Of a stretch of DNA of 64,000 bases, positions 1-8,013 are shown in pieces. The notes under the pieces were generated by a model that worked only from the letters and a program-made list of their open reading frames with translations, did not search any database and had not been told where the DNA came from. The DNA comes from Pedobacter cryoconitis (lineage in GTDB: Bacteria > Bacteroidota > Bacteroidia > Sphingobacteriales > Sphingobacteriaceae). Numbering within the stretch: the stretch's first letter is position 1; every line of letters starts with the position of its first letter. The stretch is from assembly GCF_014200595.1 (NCBI RefSeq), contig NZ_JACHCG010000001.1:806001-870000 (forward strand), given 5' to 3'. Position numbers and translations under genes: made by a program.

Positions 1-1693
1 CAGGTTTCAGGGTTGATTTGTAGTTTTTAGTCAATCCGGAGATCAATGCATCAGCTTGTCCGAATTCTACCATACTTGCACCGTAATAGTTACGGTCACG
101 CACAAGTTTCTTCGCTTCATATAAAGTAATGCCACGTCTCTGACGTCTTTGGAAAAGGTGATCTGCAAATTTATCAGATTCCTCTGTTCCCTGCCATGGG
201 TCAATGATTTCAACATCGCCGAACTCAATTCCATGTTCCAGGATGATTTTCTGGATTTTAGCTACATTTCCTAATAAAATAGGCGTTGCAATACCTTCGT
301 CCTTAACAATCTGTGCCGCTTTTAATATTTTATAATTATCAGCTTCAGCAAATACTACACGTTTAGGGGCAGATTTTGCTTTGCTGGCAAGGTTTCTCAG
401 GATTTTATCGTCAGCACCTAATCTGATTTGTAATTCTTCCTGGTAAGCGTTCCAGTCTGTAATGTGTTTACGGGCAACACCAGATTCCATCGCCGCCTTG
501 GCAACAGCAGTAGAAACAATACCGATTAATCTTGAATCAATAGGTTTTGGAATAATATAGTCTTTTCCGAACTTCAGGTTTTTTGCTTTGTAGGCAAGAT
601 GTACAATTTCTGGAACAGGAAGTTTAGTCAGCTCAGCAATTGCTCTTACAGCAGCCAGCTTCATTTCTTCATTAATCGATGTAGCACGTACATCCAGCGC
701 ACCGCGGAAGATATATGGGAATCCTAATACGTTATTTACCTGGTTAGGGAAATCGGAACGTCCGGTTGCCATGATAATATCTTTACGGCTATTGATCGCA
801 AGGTCATAAGCAATTTCAGGATCAGGATTAGCTAAAGCAAATACAATCGGGTTTTTGGCCATTGACTGTACCATCGCTACCGAAACTACATTGGCTGCTG
901 AAAGACCTAAAAATACGTCTGCACCTTTCATTGCTTCAGCTAAAGTGCTGATATCTTTTCTTGGTGTAGCGAATTCCATACGCATTGGATCAAGGTCGGT
1001 ACGGTCAACATTCACAATGCCATCCTTATCGAATACCAGCATGTTTTCCTTTTTGACACCTAATTTAAGGTATAGTTTGATACAGGATACTGCCGCTGCA
1101 CCAGCTCCGCTTACCACAAGCTTTATTTTCTCAATTTTTTTATGCTGCAATTCACAGGCATTCAATAAAGCTGCACTGGTAATAATTGCTGTTCCATGCT
1201 GATCGTCGTGCATGACCGGGATATTCATTTCTTCTTTTAAGCGGCGCTCGATTTCAAAACACATCGGCGCTGCAATATCTTCAAGGTTTACACCTCCAAA
1301 AGTTGGTTCTAAGGCTTTTACTACGTTTACAAATTCATCAGCAGTAGTGGCATTGATCTCTAAATCGAAAACATCGATGTCAGCAAAGATTTTAAATAAC
1401 AATCCTTTACCTTCCATCACTGGTTTACTCGCTGCCGGGCCGATATTTCCTAAGCCTAATACTGCGGTTCCATTACTGATTACTGCGACCAGATTACCTT
1501 TAGCTGTATATTTATATACGTCTTCAGGGTTTCTGTATATTTCCATACAGGGTTCCGCTACTCCAGGTGAATAGGCAAGTGCTAAATCTCGTTGTGAATT
1601 TGTTGGCTTGGAAGGTACGACTTCAATCTTACCTGGCCGGCCATCAGAGTGATAATCTAATGCGTCCTGTTTACGGTTTGTTGCTTTGTTCAT
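1..1693 (-). CDS. maeB: NADP-dependent malic enzyme with phosphotransacetylase-like C-terminus (3' end outside window)
   Basis: Oxidatively decarboxylates malate to pyruvate, making NADPH. About 564 codons are visible from ATG at 1693; the family is usually about 750-770 residues, so the end lies beyond position 1. The N-terminal half carries the malic enzyme signatures: SPGVAEPC near residue 43, the HDDQHGTAI metal-binding stretch, and a GAGAAAVSC nucleotide-binding loop. After about residue 430 ([17 protein letters not shown]) the phosphotransacetylase-like domain begins. That fusion is known for MaeB-type enzymes, where the second domain is thought to be allosteric rather than catalytic. 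All plus-strand reading frames over this stretch are shadows. Identification is firm; cofactor preference is inferred from the fused architecture. Confidence 0.95.
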   Translation of the reverse strand, partial: MNKATNRKQDALDYHSDGRPGKIEVVPSKPTNSQRDLALAYSPGVAEPCMEIYRNPEDVYKYTAKGNLVAVISNGTAVLGLGNIGPAASKPVMEGKGLLFKIFADIDVFDLEINATTADEFVNVVKALEPTFGGVNLEDIAAPMCFEIERRLKEEMNIPVMHDDQHGTAIITSAALLNACELQHKKIEKIKLVVSGAGAAAVSCIKLYLKLGVKKENMLVFDKDGIVNVDRTDLDPMRMEFATPRKDISTLAEAMKGADVFLGLSAANVVSVAMVQSMAKNPIVFALANPDPEIAYDLAINSRKDIIMATGRSDFPNQVNNVLGFPYIFRGALDVRATSINEEMKLAAVRAIAELTKLPVPEIVHLAYKAKNLKFGKDYIIPKPIDSRLIGIVSTAVAKAAMESGVARKHITDWNAYQEELQIRLGADDKILRNLASKAKSAPKRVVFAEADNYKILKAAQIVKDEGIATPILLGNVAKIQKIILEHGIEFGDVEIIDPWQGTEESDKFADHLFQRRQRRGITLYEAKKLVRDRNYYGASMVEFGQADALISGLTKNYKSTLKP

Positions 1694-1905
1694 CTTGTGT
1701 GTGTATCCTTGATCTTTGTTGTGCTCAGGGGAGTAGATTACTCCGAAAGCTAATAAGTGGTCGAAAGTAGGTATATGTTTAAAATAATACTAGAAAATAA
1801 TGGTGAAATTACCTGAAAGTGACCGTTAGATGTAAGAAATTTTTATATAATAGCTGATTTGTGAAAAATCTGACGTACTTTCACAGGAAAAACTAATTGT
1901 AGCCT

Positions 1906-2994
1906 ATGGCATTTTTGAGTATAGTATTGGATCCGCCAACTTATGGATGGGCTGATACTAATGGTAATTTATCTAAGCCGACGACTCGTCAGTTGTTGCA
2001 GGAATTCTTTAAACGTCTGAATATTTTTAAAAGCAAGAAAAACTGGCTCCCTTTTATGAGCTGGTCAAAGGTTGTCATTTCTATACCTTTTCTTTACTTT
2101 TTTATCTTTGAATATTTTAGCTGGAGCTTATTAATCGTTGCATTCTTATATAGTATGATTATCATGGGTACCCATGGTACGATATGGCATCATCGTTTTT
2201 GTACGCACAATGCTTATGCTTTTAAAAATAGATTCTGGCGCTTTTTTACGCAGAACCTGACTATATCTATGATCCCGGAAGAAATCTACGTGGTTTCGCA
2301 TCATGTACATCATGCAAAGTCTGATATGCCTGGTGATCCTTATAATGCTTCTGGTGGGTTTTTATATTGCTTTTTAGCGGATGTGAATCATCAGCCGATA
2401 GCGAAAGATTTATCTGAAAGAAATTATCACCGTGCCGCAAGATTAATGAAGCATACCGGTGTTCAGCCAAATACTTATGCTCAATATTTAAAATGGGGTT
2501 CTATAGCTAATCCGGCAAGAACAGTTCTGGCCTGGGCTTTAAACTGGGGTTTCTGGTATGGGATGTTGTTCTTAATTGGTGGCCATGGATTAGCTTGTAC
2601 TGTTTTTGGTGCCGCAGGGATCTGGGCAGTAGGGGTCAGAACTTTCAATTATGAAGGACATGGTAAGGGAAAGGATATGCGCAGAGATAATTATGATTTC
2701 TCACGTGAGGATATGTCTATCAACCAGCTTTGGCCGGGAATAGTTGCCGGTGAATGGCATAATAATCACCATTTATATCCAAAGAGTGCAAGAACGGGAT
2801 TTTTACCTCACCAGGTAGATATTGCATGGTATTACATCCGTTTTATGTATGCGATCGGAACTGTTAAATCTTTCAAAGATTCTAAGACAGACTTTTTAGA
2901 GACGCATTACAATAAGGTAGCGCTGATGGAAGATGAACAGGCTCTTCTTTTACAGGAAGAGAAAATGTTAATTTTACAAAAAAATAAAGGATAA
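1906..2994 (+). CDS. Membrane fatty-acid desaturase (acyl-CoA/acyl-lipid delta-9 type)
   Basis: Integral-membrane di-iron desaturase of 362 residues that introduces a double bond into fatty acyl chains. The three histidine clusters of the family are present: HHRFCTH near residue 95, HHVHH near 131, and HNNHH near 285. Hydrophobic segments around residues 50-90 and 200-235 are the expected membrane spans. It begins MAFLSIVLDPPTYGW and ends in a charged, glutamine-rich tail. It stands alone, 30 bp before the DUF4268 gene, which could be cotranscribed. Substrate (CoA or lipid-linked) and exact position of desaturation cannot be read from the sequence. Confidence 0.9.
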   Translation: MAFLSIVLDPPTYGWADTNGNLSKPTTRQLLQEFFKRLNIFKSKKNWLPFMSWSKVVISIPFLYFFIFEYFSWSLLIVAFLYSMIIMGTHGTIWHHRFCTHNAYAFKNRFWRFFTQNLTISMIPEEIYVVSHHVHHAKSDMPGDPYNASGGFLYCFLADVNHQPIAKDLSERNYHRAARLMKHTGVQPNTYAQYLKWGSIANPARTVLAWALNWGFWYGMLFLIGGHGLACTVFGAAGIWAVGVRTFNYEGHGKGKDMRRDNYDFSREDMSINQLWPGIVAGEWHNNHHLYPKSARTGFLPHQVDIAWYYIRFMYAIGTVKSFKDSKTDFLETHYNKVALMEDEQALLLQEEKMLILQKNKG

Positions 2995-3024
2995 TTTACT
3001 GCTAAAAGGATTATATAGTTTTTA

Positions 3025-3486
3025 ATGTATTCTAAGGATCAGGTTTCAAAATTGAAACAGGCTTTCTGGACGGCCTTTGGCCAGTATATTTCTCCTCAGC
3101 TATCTGCTGAGGGAATGCGGATTAACTGGATAAATTACAAGACAGGAATTAAGCACCTGAATTTTAAATTGCACGCAGACAACAAGTCTGCGTTTATTGC
3201 AATTGAGCTTTCTCACCCCGATACAGGTGTTCAGGAACTCTTATTCGAACAGTTTAAGGAATTCAGGAATATCCTGAAAGGTTATTTAAATGAGGAATGG
3301 GAGTGGGAACAGCAGTTGCTGGATGAAAATTATAAGCCTGTAAGCAGAATTTATAAGACTTTGCCTGATGTCAGTATTTTTAAGGAGCAGGACTGGCCTG
3401 AAATCATCTCTTTTCTCAAGCCAAGGCTCATCGCTCTTGACGAATTCTGGTGTGATGCTTCACACAGTTTTGAGCTGTTTAAATAA
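3025..3486 (+). CDS. DUF4268 domain protein
   Basis: A soluble 153-residue protein matching in length and sequence style the DUF4268 family, which is common in Bacteroidota. It opens MYSKDQVSKLKQAFW, with the typical FWTAFGQY and WINYKTGIKH motifs, and ends in a conserved-looking FWCDASHSFELF segment. There is no signal peptide or membrane span. DUF4268 also occurs at the C-terminus of nuclease-like proteins, so a nucleic-acid link is possible but not shown here. It follows the desaturase by 30 bp on the same strand. Confidence 0.75.
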   Translation: MYSKDQVSKLKQAFWTAFGQYISPQLSAEGMRINWINYKTGIKHLNFKLHADNKSAFIAIELSHPDTGVQELLFEQFKEFRNILKGYLNEEWEWEQQLLDENYKPVSRIYKTLPDVSIFKEQDWPEIISFLKPRLIALDEFWCDASHSFELFK

Positions 3487-3515
3487 AATTTACCCGTTCA
3501 AATTAAATCATTTGA

Positions 3516-3523
3516 TACATTTG
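3516..3523 (+). promoter_or_regulatory. -7 promoter box before the PfkB kinase gene
   Basis: TACATTTG matches the Bacteroidota -7 consensus TAnnTTTG and lies 38 bp before the kinase start. No convincing -33 TTTG lies at the usual distance, so this is a tentative promoter. Confidence 0.4.
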
Positions 3524-3561
3524 TGGCTTGTTAGCGGTTCAGCTGATCAGGATTATTATTA

Positions 3562-4443
3562 ATGTATATGTACGATATTTGTTGTGTAGGTCATATTACG
3601 CTAGACAGAGTGGTTACGCCAGCTACTGAAAAGCATATGGCGGGAGGAACATCATTTTATTTTTCTAATGCGATCCGCAGGATGGGGATTAACTATGGCC
3701 TGGTTACGGCTATAGCTCAAAGTGAGATGGGGTTTGTATTGGATTTGCGTACAAAAGGTATTGATGTTATTGTTTTTCCAAGTGCAAAAACCGTTTATTT
3801 CGAGAATATCTACTCTGGAAATCTGGATCACAGGACGCAAAGGGTGTTACAGGAGTCTGATCCTTTTACTGTGGAGCAGTTTAAGGCTGTTGACGCTAAA
3901 ATTTTCCATTTGGGGCCATTGTTATCAAATGATATTTCTGTGGCGCTGATCAGAGAGTTAGCGGGCAGGAGCAGGGTATCATTAGATGTTCAGGGATATT
4001 TGCGTGAAGTTAAGGGGCAAAGTGTTTGTGCAGTGGATTGGAAGGATAAGAAGGAGGCGCTTCAGTATGTGCATACGGTGAAGGCTGATGAAGCTGAGCT
4101 GGAAGTGTTGACGGGAGTTGTGGGGATTAAAGAGGGAGTGAAGATTTTAATTGACTGGGGTGTTCAGGAAGTTGTGATTACCAGGGCTAGTTTAGGTTCT
4201 GTGATTTATGGAGATGGTGTGTTCTATGATATTCCTGCTTTCAGGCCAGTTGCCGAAGTAGACGCGACAGGATGTGGCGATACATATATGGCAGGTTATT
4301 TATCACAAAGAGTAAAAGGTGTGGATATACAGCAGGCGGGCGAGTTCGGTGCTGCTATGGCCAGCTTAAAAATGGAATCTTACGGGCCTTTTGATGGTAC
4401 TGAAGATGATATAATTCAATTGTTAGCCGCAGATAGGGGCTAA
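3562..4443 (+). CDS. PfkB-family sugar kinase
   Basis: Ribokinase/PfkB-fold kinase of 293 residues that transfers phosphate from ATP to a sugar or sugar-like alcohol. The N-terminal substrate-binding GG motif is present (AGGTSFYFSNAIRRMG, about residues 27-42). The C-terminal signature VDATGCGDTYMAGYL (about residues 233-247) contains the catalytic aspartate and anion hole, with Cys in place of the more usual Ala. The start could be the first ATG (3562) or the second one two codons on (3568). It stands alone between the DUF4268 gene and a long noncoding stretch, so the substrate cannot be inferred from neighbours. Confidence 0.88.
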   Translation: MYMYDICCVGHITLDRVVTPATEKHMAGGTSFYFSNAIRRMGINYGLVTAIAQSEMGFVLDLRTKGIDVIVFPSAKTVYFENIYSGNLDHRTQRVLQESDPFTVEQFKAVDAKIFHLGPLLSNDISVALIRELAGRSRVSLDVQGYLREVKGQSVCAVDWKDKKEALQYVHTVKADEAELEVLTGVVGIKEGVKILIDWGVQEVVITRASLGSVIYGDGVFYDIPAFRPVAEVDATGCGDTYMAGYLSQRVKGVDIQQAGEFGAAMASLKMESYGPFDGTEDDIIQLLAADRG

Positions 4444-4537
4444 GTCAGAAAAAATAATGTTTGTTTCTTGATTACAGAGGCTGATTTGTCGTTAATTCGT
4501 CATAGAAATGTTTTATTTAAAATAATCGTTAGTGTAA

Positions 4538-4569
4538 TTTGTACACTATATAAAAGTTGTATATATTTG
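4538..4569 (+). promoter_or_regulatory. Strong Bacteroidota-type promoter for an orphan RNA
   Basis: TTTG at 4538-4541 and TATATTTG at 4562-4569 are separated by 20 bases. This matches the phylum's -33 TTTG / -7 TAnnTTTG architecture, and it is the best full promoter match in the window. No open reading frame of normal length starts downstream; the predicted transcript begins near 4576. Confidence 0.65.
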
Positions 4570-4575
4570 TATCAG

Positions 4576-4726
4576 AAAATAAGCAGTAAATATTTTCCGG
4601 ATCAAGGATGAGTCATTAGAAATGACAGCAACACTGCCGGAATTTTAAAGAGAAAACCCGTTCATACAGGTTTATATTTGGTTAGAATAGGGATGTGTCT
4701 GGATGGAACAACCCTTTCTTTTTTTT
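4576..4726 (+). ncRNA. Probable orphan small RNA, about 150 nt
   Basis: The stretch has its own promoter (4538-4569) and ends at a hairpin with a T-rich tail (4690-4726). It contains three local stem-loops. The first is TTCCGG (4595-4600) with CCGGAA (4637-4642), enclosing GTCATT (4612-4617) paired with AATGAC (4621-4626). The second is AAACC/GGTTT around 4653-4672. The third is the terminator stem. No reading frame of useful length with a ribosome site lies inside, and the sequence could not be assigned to 6S, SRP, tmRNA, RNase P or a known riboswitch by eye. A standalone regulatory RNA is the best reading; the 5' end is inferred from the promoter. Confidence 0.5.
4689..4726 (+). terminator. 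Intrinsic terminator of the orphan RNA
   Basis: GGGATGT (4690-4696) pairs with ACAACCC (4708-4714) with one internal mismatch, and A4689 can add a pair with T4715. A tract of T with a single C (4715-4726) follows at once. Confidence 0.6.
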
Positions 4727-4817
4727 AAGACCTTTTGTAATGAACTAATATACTCTTTTTCAAAGCTTAAACTTTAGCATCTTCCCCTGTATATCTTAAT
4801 TTCCATCTTGTAAATTA

Positions 4818-5066
4818 TTAGCATATAACAACTCTGCAATATCCAAAATTTGTTTCTATTCTTATATTTAAGTGATAGATACAAATTCTGAATATTGATT
4901 TGAGTTTGTTTTTGGCTATAGCCTTGTAAATGTTAGGGATCAAGTCATCAACTTGTGGAGCAGGCTCTTTTTTAAGCATAAATTTTGACACGCTAAACAG
5001 AAAGTCTTTGCTATCACGGACGCTCTTGTGCCTATGGAAGTTGCGCTGAAAGCTTTCAATTGGCAT
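4818..5066 (-). CDS. Doubtful short open frame or gene fragment
   Basis: An 82-codon frame opening MPIESFQRNFHRHKS. Residues 1-60 are hydrophilic and protein-like (FMLKKEPAPQVDDLIPNIY), but the last third is read out of the direct repeat at 4861-4924. It was not recognised as any family. It could be a fragment of a gene broken by the rearrangement that duplicated the repeat, or not coding at all. There is no clear ribosome site. Confidence 0.2.
   Translation of the reverse strand: MPIESFQRNFHRHKSVRDSKDFLFSVSKFMLKKEPAPQVDDLIPNIYKAIAKNKLKSIFRICIYHLNIRIETNFGYCRVVIC
4861..4924 (+). repeat. 64-bp direct repeat, copy A
   Basis: Runs from CTTATATTTAAGTGATAG to GGCTATAGCCT and matches 5869-5931 base for base except for one substitution and one base missing from a T-run. 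Its last 11 bases include the palindrome GGCTATAGCC. The two copies are in the same orientation, about 1 kb apart, and flank a gene-poor segment. Confidence 0.9.
4937..4959 (+). repeat. 23-bp inverted repeat, left arm
   Basis: GGATCAAGTCATCAACTTG plus four more bases matches the reverse complement of 5840-5862 with two differences. This arm lies 12 bp inside direct-repeat copy A and its partner 6 bp outside copy B. The arrangement looks like the result of duplication or excision of a mobile segment. Confidence 0.7.
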
Positions 5067-5145
5067 GGGAATGACTCAGCCGAAACAAGCCGGGCTGTTA
5101 ATAAATAAATTCAAAATAGCTAAATAATGAATCTATATCGGCCGG

Positions 5146-5178
5146 GTACTGCCTGAGTACTGCCCAAGTACTCGTTAG
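5146..5178 (+). repeat. Three-unit 11-bp tandem repeat
   Basis: Units GTACTGCCTGA, GTACTGCCCAA and GTACTCGTTAG follow one another with an 11-bp period. The last two can fold as a hairpin, GAGTACT with AGTACTC around the loop GCCCA. The surrounding 5100-5360 holds no gene; it also carries two copies of AACTAGTTGAA about 90 bp apart. Confidence 0.7.
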
Positions 5179-5368
5179 GGTGAGAGCAATGCTAAAGTAA
5201 CGTGAGTCCATGGTAAGTCCAAGTCAAAACAACTAGTTGAAATGACTTAGAGTACGTATGCTTAAAGGCTGTTCTCAACCTGGTGTCATCCCGACCACCA
5301 CTCAGGCACAACCAAACCATAACTAGTTGAAGATTAATGAAATTATAATTTTCCCTTTGACTACCCCA

Positions 5369-5418
5369 CGGACAACTGCGGACAATTGCAGACAGCTGCG
5401 GACAATTGCGGACATTTT
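5369..5418 (+). repeat. Five-unit 10-bp tandem repeat upstream of a small gene
   Basis: Units read CGGACAACTG, CGGACAATTG, CAGACAGCTG, CGGACAATTG and CGGACATTTT. Three of the units end in the palindromic hexamers CAATTG or CAGCTG. The period equals one helical turn, so a protein reading this unit would sit on one face of the DNA. It ends 62 bp before the start chosen for the small gene at 5481. Confidence 0.85.
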
Positions 5419-5480
5419 TTACTTATCAGGATAATCTTTAACGCTAATAGCTTACATTGTTGGAAAAGCACTTATTTATT

Positions 5481-5714
5481 ATGGGAGGTTTAACGGGTAA
5501 ATTTTCAAAGGGAATCCTGGGCGGTTTCATTTTTAAAGCAGCAGTTTGGAGTACTGGTTGTTTCAAAAGTTCTGTACCGGGCATAATGAAACAATCAATG
5601 GAAACCGAAAAAGCATCAGAGAACTTTCGTAAAAGTAGCAGGTCTGGAAAAATCAGGATCTTTCCTCCCCCTAAGAATTCCGCTGAAGCGTTGGCCGATC
5701 TCTTATCAAAGTAA
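5481..5714 (+). CDS. Small protein of unknown function in a repeat-rich cassette
   Basis: The protein has 77 residues from ATG 5481; an in-frame TTG at 5457 would add eight. It opens MGGLTGKFSKGILGGF, then KAAVWSTGCFKSSVPG, and has a basic middle (NFRKSSRSGKIR) and an acidic-hydrophobic end (SAEALADLLSK). The opening resembles the GxxGKxxxGILGGF openings of small Bacteroidota proteins often found beside repeats, but a family could not be assigned. It lies inside the direct-repeat pair and just after the 10-bp tandem array, so it may be the cargo of that cassette. Confidence 0.5.
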   Translation: MGGLTGKFSKGILGGFIFKAAVWSTGCFKSSVPGIMKQSMETEKASENFRKSSRSGKIRIFPPPKNSAEALADLLSK

Positions 5715-5839
5715 TCAGGGCATTTAATAATGATAAATTGAACTATAAAATCAGAAAGTAATTAGCTTATTAAAGAATCGTAACCATCTGCTTTGAACTC
5801 AAAAAATATCAAACCCAAAACTTGAAATGTAATCCCTAA

Positions 5840-5862
5840 TCCATAAGTTTATGACTTGATCC
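5840..5862 (-). repeat. 23-bp inverted repeat, right arm
   Basis: Partner of 4937-4959, inverted, with two mismatches. The 326 bp from 5715 to 6040 otherwise contain no gene, only this arm and direct-repeat copy B. Confidence 0.7.
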
Positions 5863-5868
5863 TCTATG

Positions 5869-5931
5869 CTTATATTTAAGTGATAGATACTAATTCTGAA
5901 TATTGATTTGAGTTTGTTTTGGCTATAGCCT
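5869..5931 (+). repeat. 64-bp direct repeat, copy B
   Basis: 63-base copy of 4861-4924 with one substitution (TACTAATT for TACAAATT) and one T fewer before GGCTATAGCC. It ends 109 bp before the exported-peptide gene at 6041. Confidence 0.9.
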
Positions 5932-6040
5932 GCTCAATAATTAAGTCTTGTCGCAGAATGTATGTGCAGCTTTTATCGAAGGGTAAGTGAGTATAGCCTG
6001 TTGAATTTTTATAACTTGTGGTATAAATAAATATATAAAT

Positions 6041-6316
6041 ATGAAATCAAATATCTATCTCAAAGTTGTTCTGACTGTTATAGCAATCAACCTAACGCTA
6101 TTAACAGCAAAGGAATTGAATTTATTTTCTACCGCTAATGCTGCGGATATTCCAGCCAAACCAGGTAAAAATGGAACCAACTATGGTTTTATTCCTGTGA
6201 ATGAAGACGGGACGATCAATGTCAGAATTAAAAATAGAGAAACTATGGATGTTCGTGTCATGGATGTATATAATCCATCATTATGGAGTTCAATACCAGT
6301 AAAGGTAGACAGGTAG
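6041..6316 (+). CDS. Small exported protein, unknown function
   Basis: The protein has 91 residues with an N-terminal hydrophobic stretch (LKVVLTVIAINLTLLTA, residues 7-23) after a basic start. This suggests a signal peptide or anchor, with possible cleavage after ANAA near residue 35. The mature part is small and polar with repeated short beta-like phrases (INVRIKNRETMDVRVMDVY). Family not recognised. It is followed by a strong bidirectional terminator and preceded by the repeat cassette. Confidence 0.55.
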   Translation: MKSNIYLKVVLTVIAINLTLLTAKELNLFSTANAADIPAKPGKNGTNYGFIPVNEDGTINVRIKNRETMDVRVMDVYNPSLWSSIPVKVDR

Positions 6317-6342
6317 GTAATTTTTAACGCGGCCTGCCACAT

Positions 6343-6375
6343 AAAAAAAAGACACCAGCTAGCTGGTGTCTTTTT
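6343..6375. terminator. Bidirectional intrinsic terminator
   Basis: Perfect 20-bp palindrome GACACCAGCT/AGCTGGTGTC (6351-6370), with eight A before it and five T after it. It serves both the plus-strand exported-peptide gene and the convergent minus-strand gene at 6397. Confidence 0.9.
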
Positions 6376-6396
6376 AAGAATTCTGTTTGGATCAGC

Positions 6397-6990
6397 TTAT
6401 TTATCTTCTTTGAACATTTTAGTCAAACCTTGTTCAATCTTAACAACGTCTGCTTCAATAATCTTTTTAACTTTTGGAGTTACAGCGTCATTAACCTGAG
6501 CTTCAATGCGGATTATATCCGACTCATTCTTAAGTTTAATATCAAATCTGTTATCACCAAATTTAAACTGAGCAGCAAGCTCCTCTATGTTTTTGTCTGT
6601 TGTTTTTATAAATTCATAGCTATCGCTTAGTTCATTAAATGATTCTTTAACTGCTTGAAATATAAAATCTGTTTCAATAGTCAGGTCATTTACAATGATC
6701 GTAGTAGCCTTTAGTAATTTTTTTAATGCTGCATCACCTTTAGCACTATCTTCAATGTCTTGCAGAGTTTCTAGTAAATCTTCACTGAATAATATTTCTT
6801 TTTTATCAGTGATGAAAATTGTAGCGATATCTTCAGTGCTATCAAATAATTGTTTAATATGAATTGAATCATTCCCATCTTTTATAATTGAAACGCTTTG
6901 TGATTGCTCTTCAACTTTAGAATCTGCAATCGCATTCTTAATTACATTTACAATATGTTTCAGGACTGGGTACTGTTTAGTTTCGCTCAT
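6397..6990 (-). CDS. Hypothetical soluble protein, 197 aa
   Basis: Start chosen at the internal ATG 6990 (MSETKQYPVLKHIV); the upstream extension to 7077 is basic, low-complexity and unlike the rest. The protein is acidic and mostly helical, with alternating hydrophobic residues, no signal peptide and no membrane span. No motif was recognised. It lies at the end of a run of small minus-strand genes, separated from the next (7158) by 167 bp, so it is probably its own unit ending at the terminator near 6360. Confidence 0.55.
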   Translation of the reverse strand: MSETKQYPVLKHIVNVIKNAIADSKVEEQSQSVSIIKDGNDSIHIKQLFDSTEDIATIFITDKKEILFSEDLLETLQDIEDSAKGDAALKKLLKATTIIVNDLTIETDFIFQAVKESFNELSDSYEFIKTTDKNIEELAAQFKFGDNRFDIKLKNESDIIRIEAQVNDAVTPKVKKIIEADVVKIEQGLTKMFKEDK

Positions 6991-7157
6991 TGTTTCGTGT
7001 GTTTTTTTGCAAAGATAACTAAAGGAGAAAATATTCTTAATGTTTGAGATACTTTTTCCTCCGTATTTCTTTGACAATTCTATAATAAAAAGGGTTGTAG
7101 CTAAATATACGTTAAATCTACAAAGCCTCGTCTGGTCAAATTTGAAAGCGATCGGGC

Positions 7158-7559
7158 TTATTCCAGCCAGGGGTCTAAAAATTCGACTGCTTTATCAGTG
7201 ATCTTGTAAGGCAGGAAGCAAGATCCTTCAGTGTCTGTGCCGCTGAACTTAGCGATCAGTACATTTGTTGGCTCCGGATATTGTTGATTGGTCACAGTGG
7301 CTTCATAAACGATTGAATAAGCTGTAATCGTACCAGCTGATAACTTGTTTGTGAAATCATTTTGTATCTGATCTACTAATATACTTGCAAGCGGAAGGTC
7401 TTCAGTATCGTCTTTGCTCAATCTTTGCATGGTTTTTCCTTCCTGATCGACGCAAACGCCAATAGGGTAGAGTTCGCCTTGTTCTTCCAGAAGTGCTTTC
7501 GCCATGGAATAGCTGTAGTTTAACAACTTAATAATAGTATCGGGCAGTGGCTGATCCAT
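7158..7559 (-). CDS. Hypothetical protein, 133 aa
   Basis: Soluble protein opening MDQPLPDTIIKLLNYSYSM with a middle segment ELYPIGVCVDQEGKTMQRLS and a C-terminal FLPYKITDKAVEFLDPWLE. The pattern (helix, beta hairpin with G-V/C, then YSIVYEATV, VLIAKF) suggests a small alpha/beta fold, but no family was recognised. No signal peptide. Isolated by about 80 bp on either side. Confidence 0.55.
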   Translation of the reverse strand: MDQPLPDTIIKLLNYSYSMAKALLEEQGELYPIGVCVDQEGKTMQRLSKDDTEDLPLASILVDQIQNDFTNKLSAGTITAYSIVYEATVTNQQYPEPTNVLIAKFSGTDTEGSCFLPYKITDKAVEFLDPWLE

Positions 7560-7638
7560 TGTGATGAGTAAATTTAAGAAAGCGCCAAATATAGTCGTTT
7601 ACTTACGCATTAACTCAAATCATTTAACATTGGAAAAC

Positions 7639-7848
7639 TCAATTGTCTATACGGAAGTCTGATTTCATTGATTTGACTATTAATATGCCTATCAGACTTA
7701 TCAAAACAACCATGATGGTTTCGCCGGTAACGAGTGCTATATTATAAAAGGGAAAGGCTCCATCTGTGAATTTGATAAAGAATACTAATAAAAGTAAAGC
7801 AACTTCTAAAGTGGCTGTTACCAATATAGCTTTTGATAGATTTCCCAT
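7639..7848 (-). CDS. Small membrane protein, 69 aa
   Basis: Two predicted membrane helices (about residues 8-26, LVTATLEVALLLLVFFIKF, and 38-58, LVTGETIMVVLISLIGILIV) joined by a short loop, with a polar C-terminus. No family recognised. The coding call rests on the clean two-helix pattern. Confidence 0.45.
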   Translation of the reverse strand: MGNLSKAILVTATLEVALLLLVFFIKFTDGAFPFYNIALVTGETIMVVLISLIGILIVKSMKSDFRIDN

Positions 7849-8013
7849 AATTAGCCTTGTTTATTCTTAATAATAAGGATATAATGTAATTTCTGCTATT
7901 TTATTACGTGAACAGCTATTTTATCAATGTGAATTCGGATTTATAAGGGTATCTAAACGAAAGAAAAGGAGATAATTATGGCTTTAGTGCAAATTAAGGA
8001 GGTTGTACCAAAT

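Noticed and set aside
855..1770. Three plus-strand reading frames with serine-rich or hydrophobic products
   Set aside because: They lie antisense inside the malic enzyme gene, whose minus-strand frame is unbroken from 1693 to the window edge and carries clear family motifs.
4604..4632. Hammerhead-ribozyme-like string GGATGAG with AGAAATGAC
   Set aside because: The conserved CUGAUGA and GAAA core elements and the three-stem geometry are not present; it is an ordinary stem-loop.
5369..5418. CRISPR-like repeats
   Set aside because: Units are 10 bp and contiguous with no spacers, and no cas genes are present.
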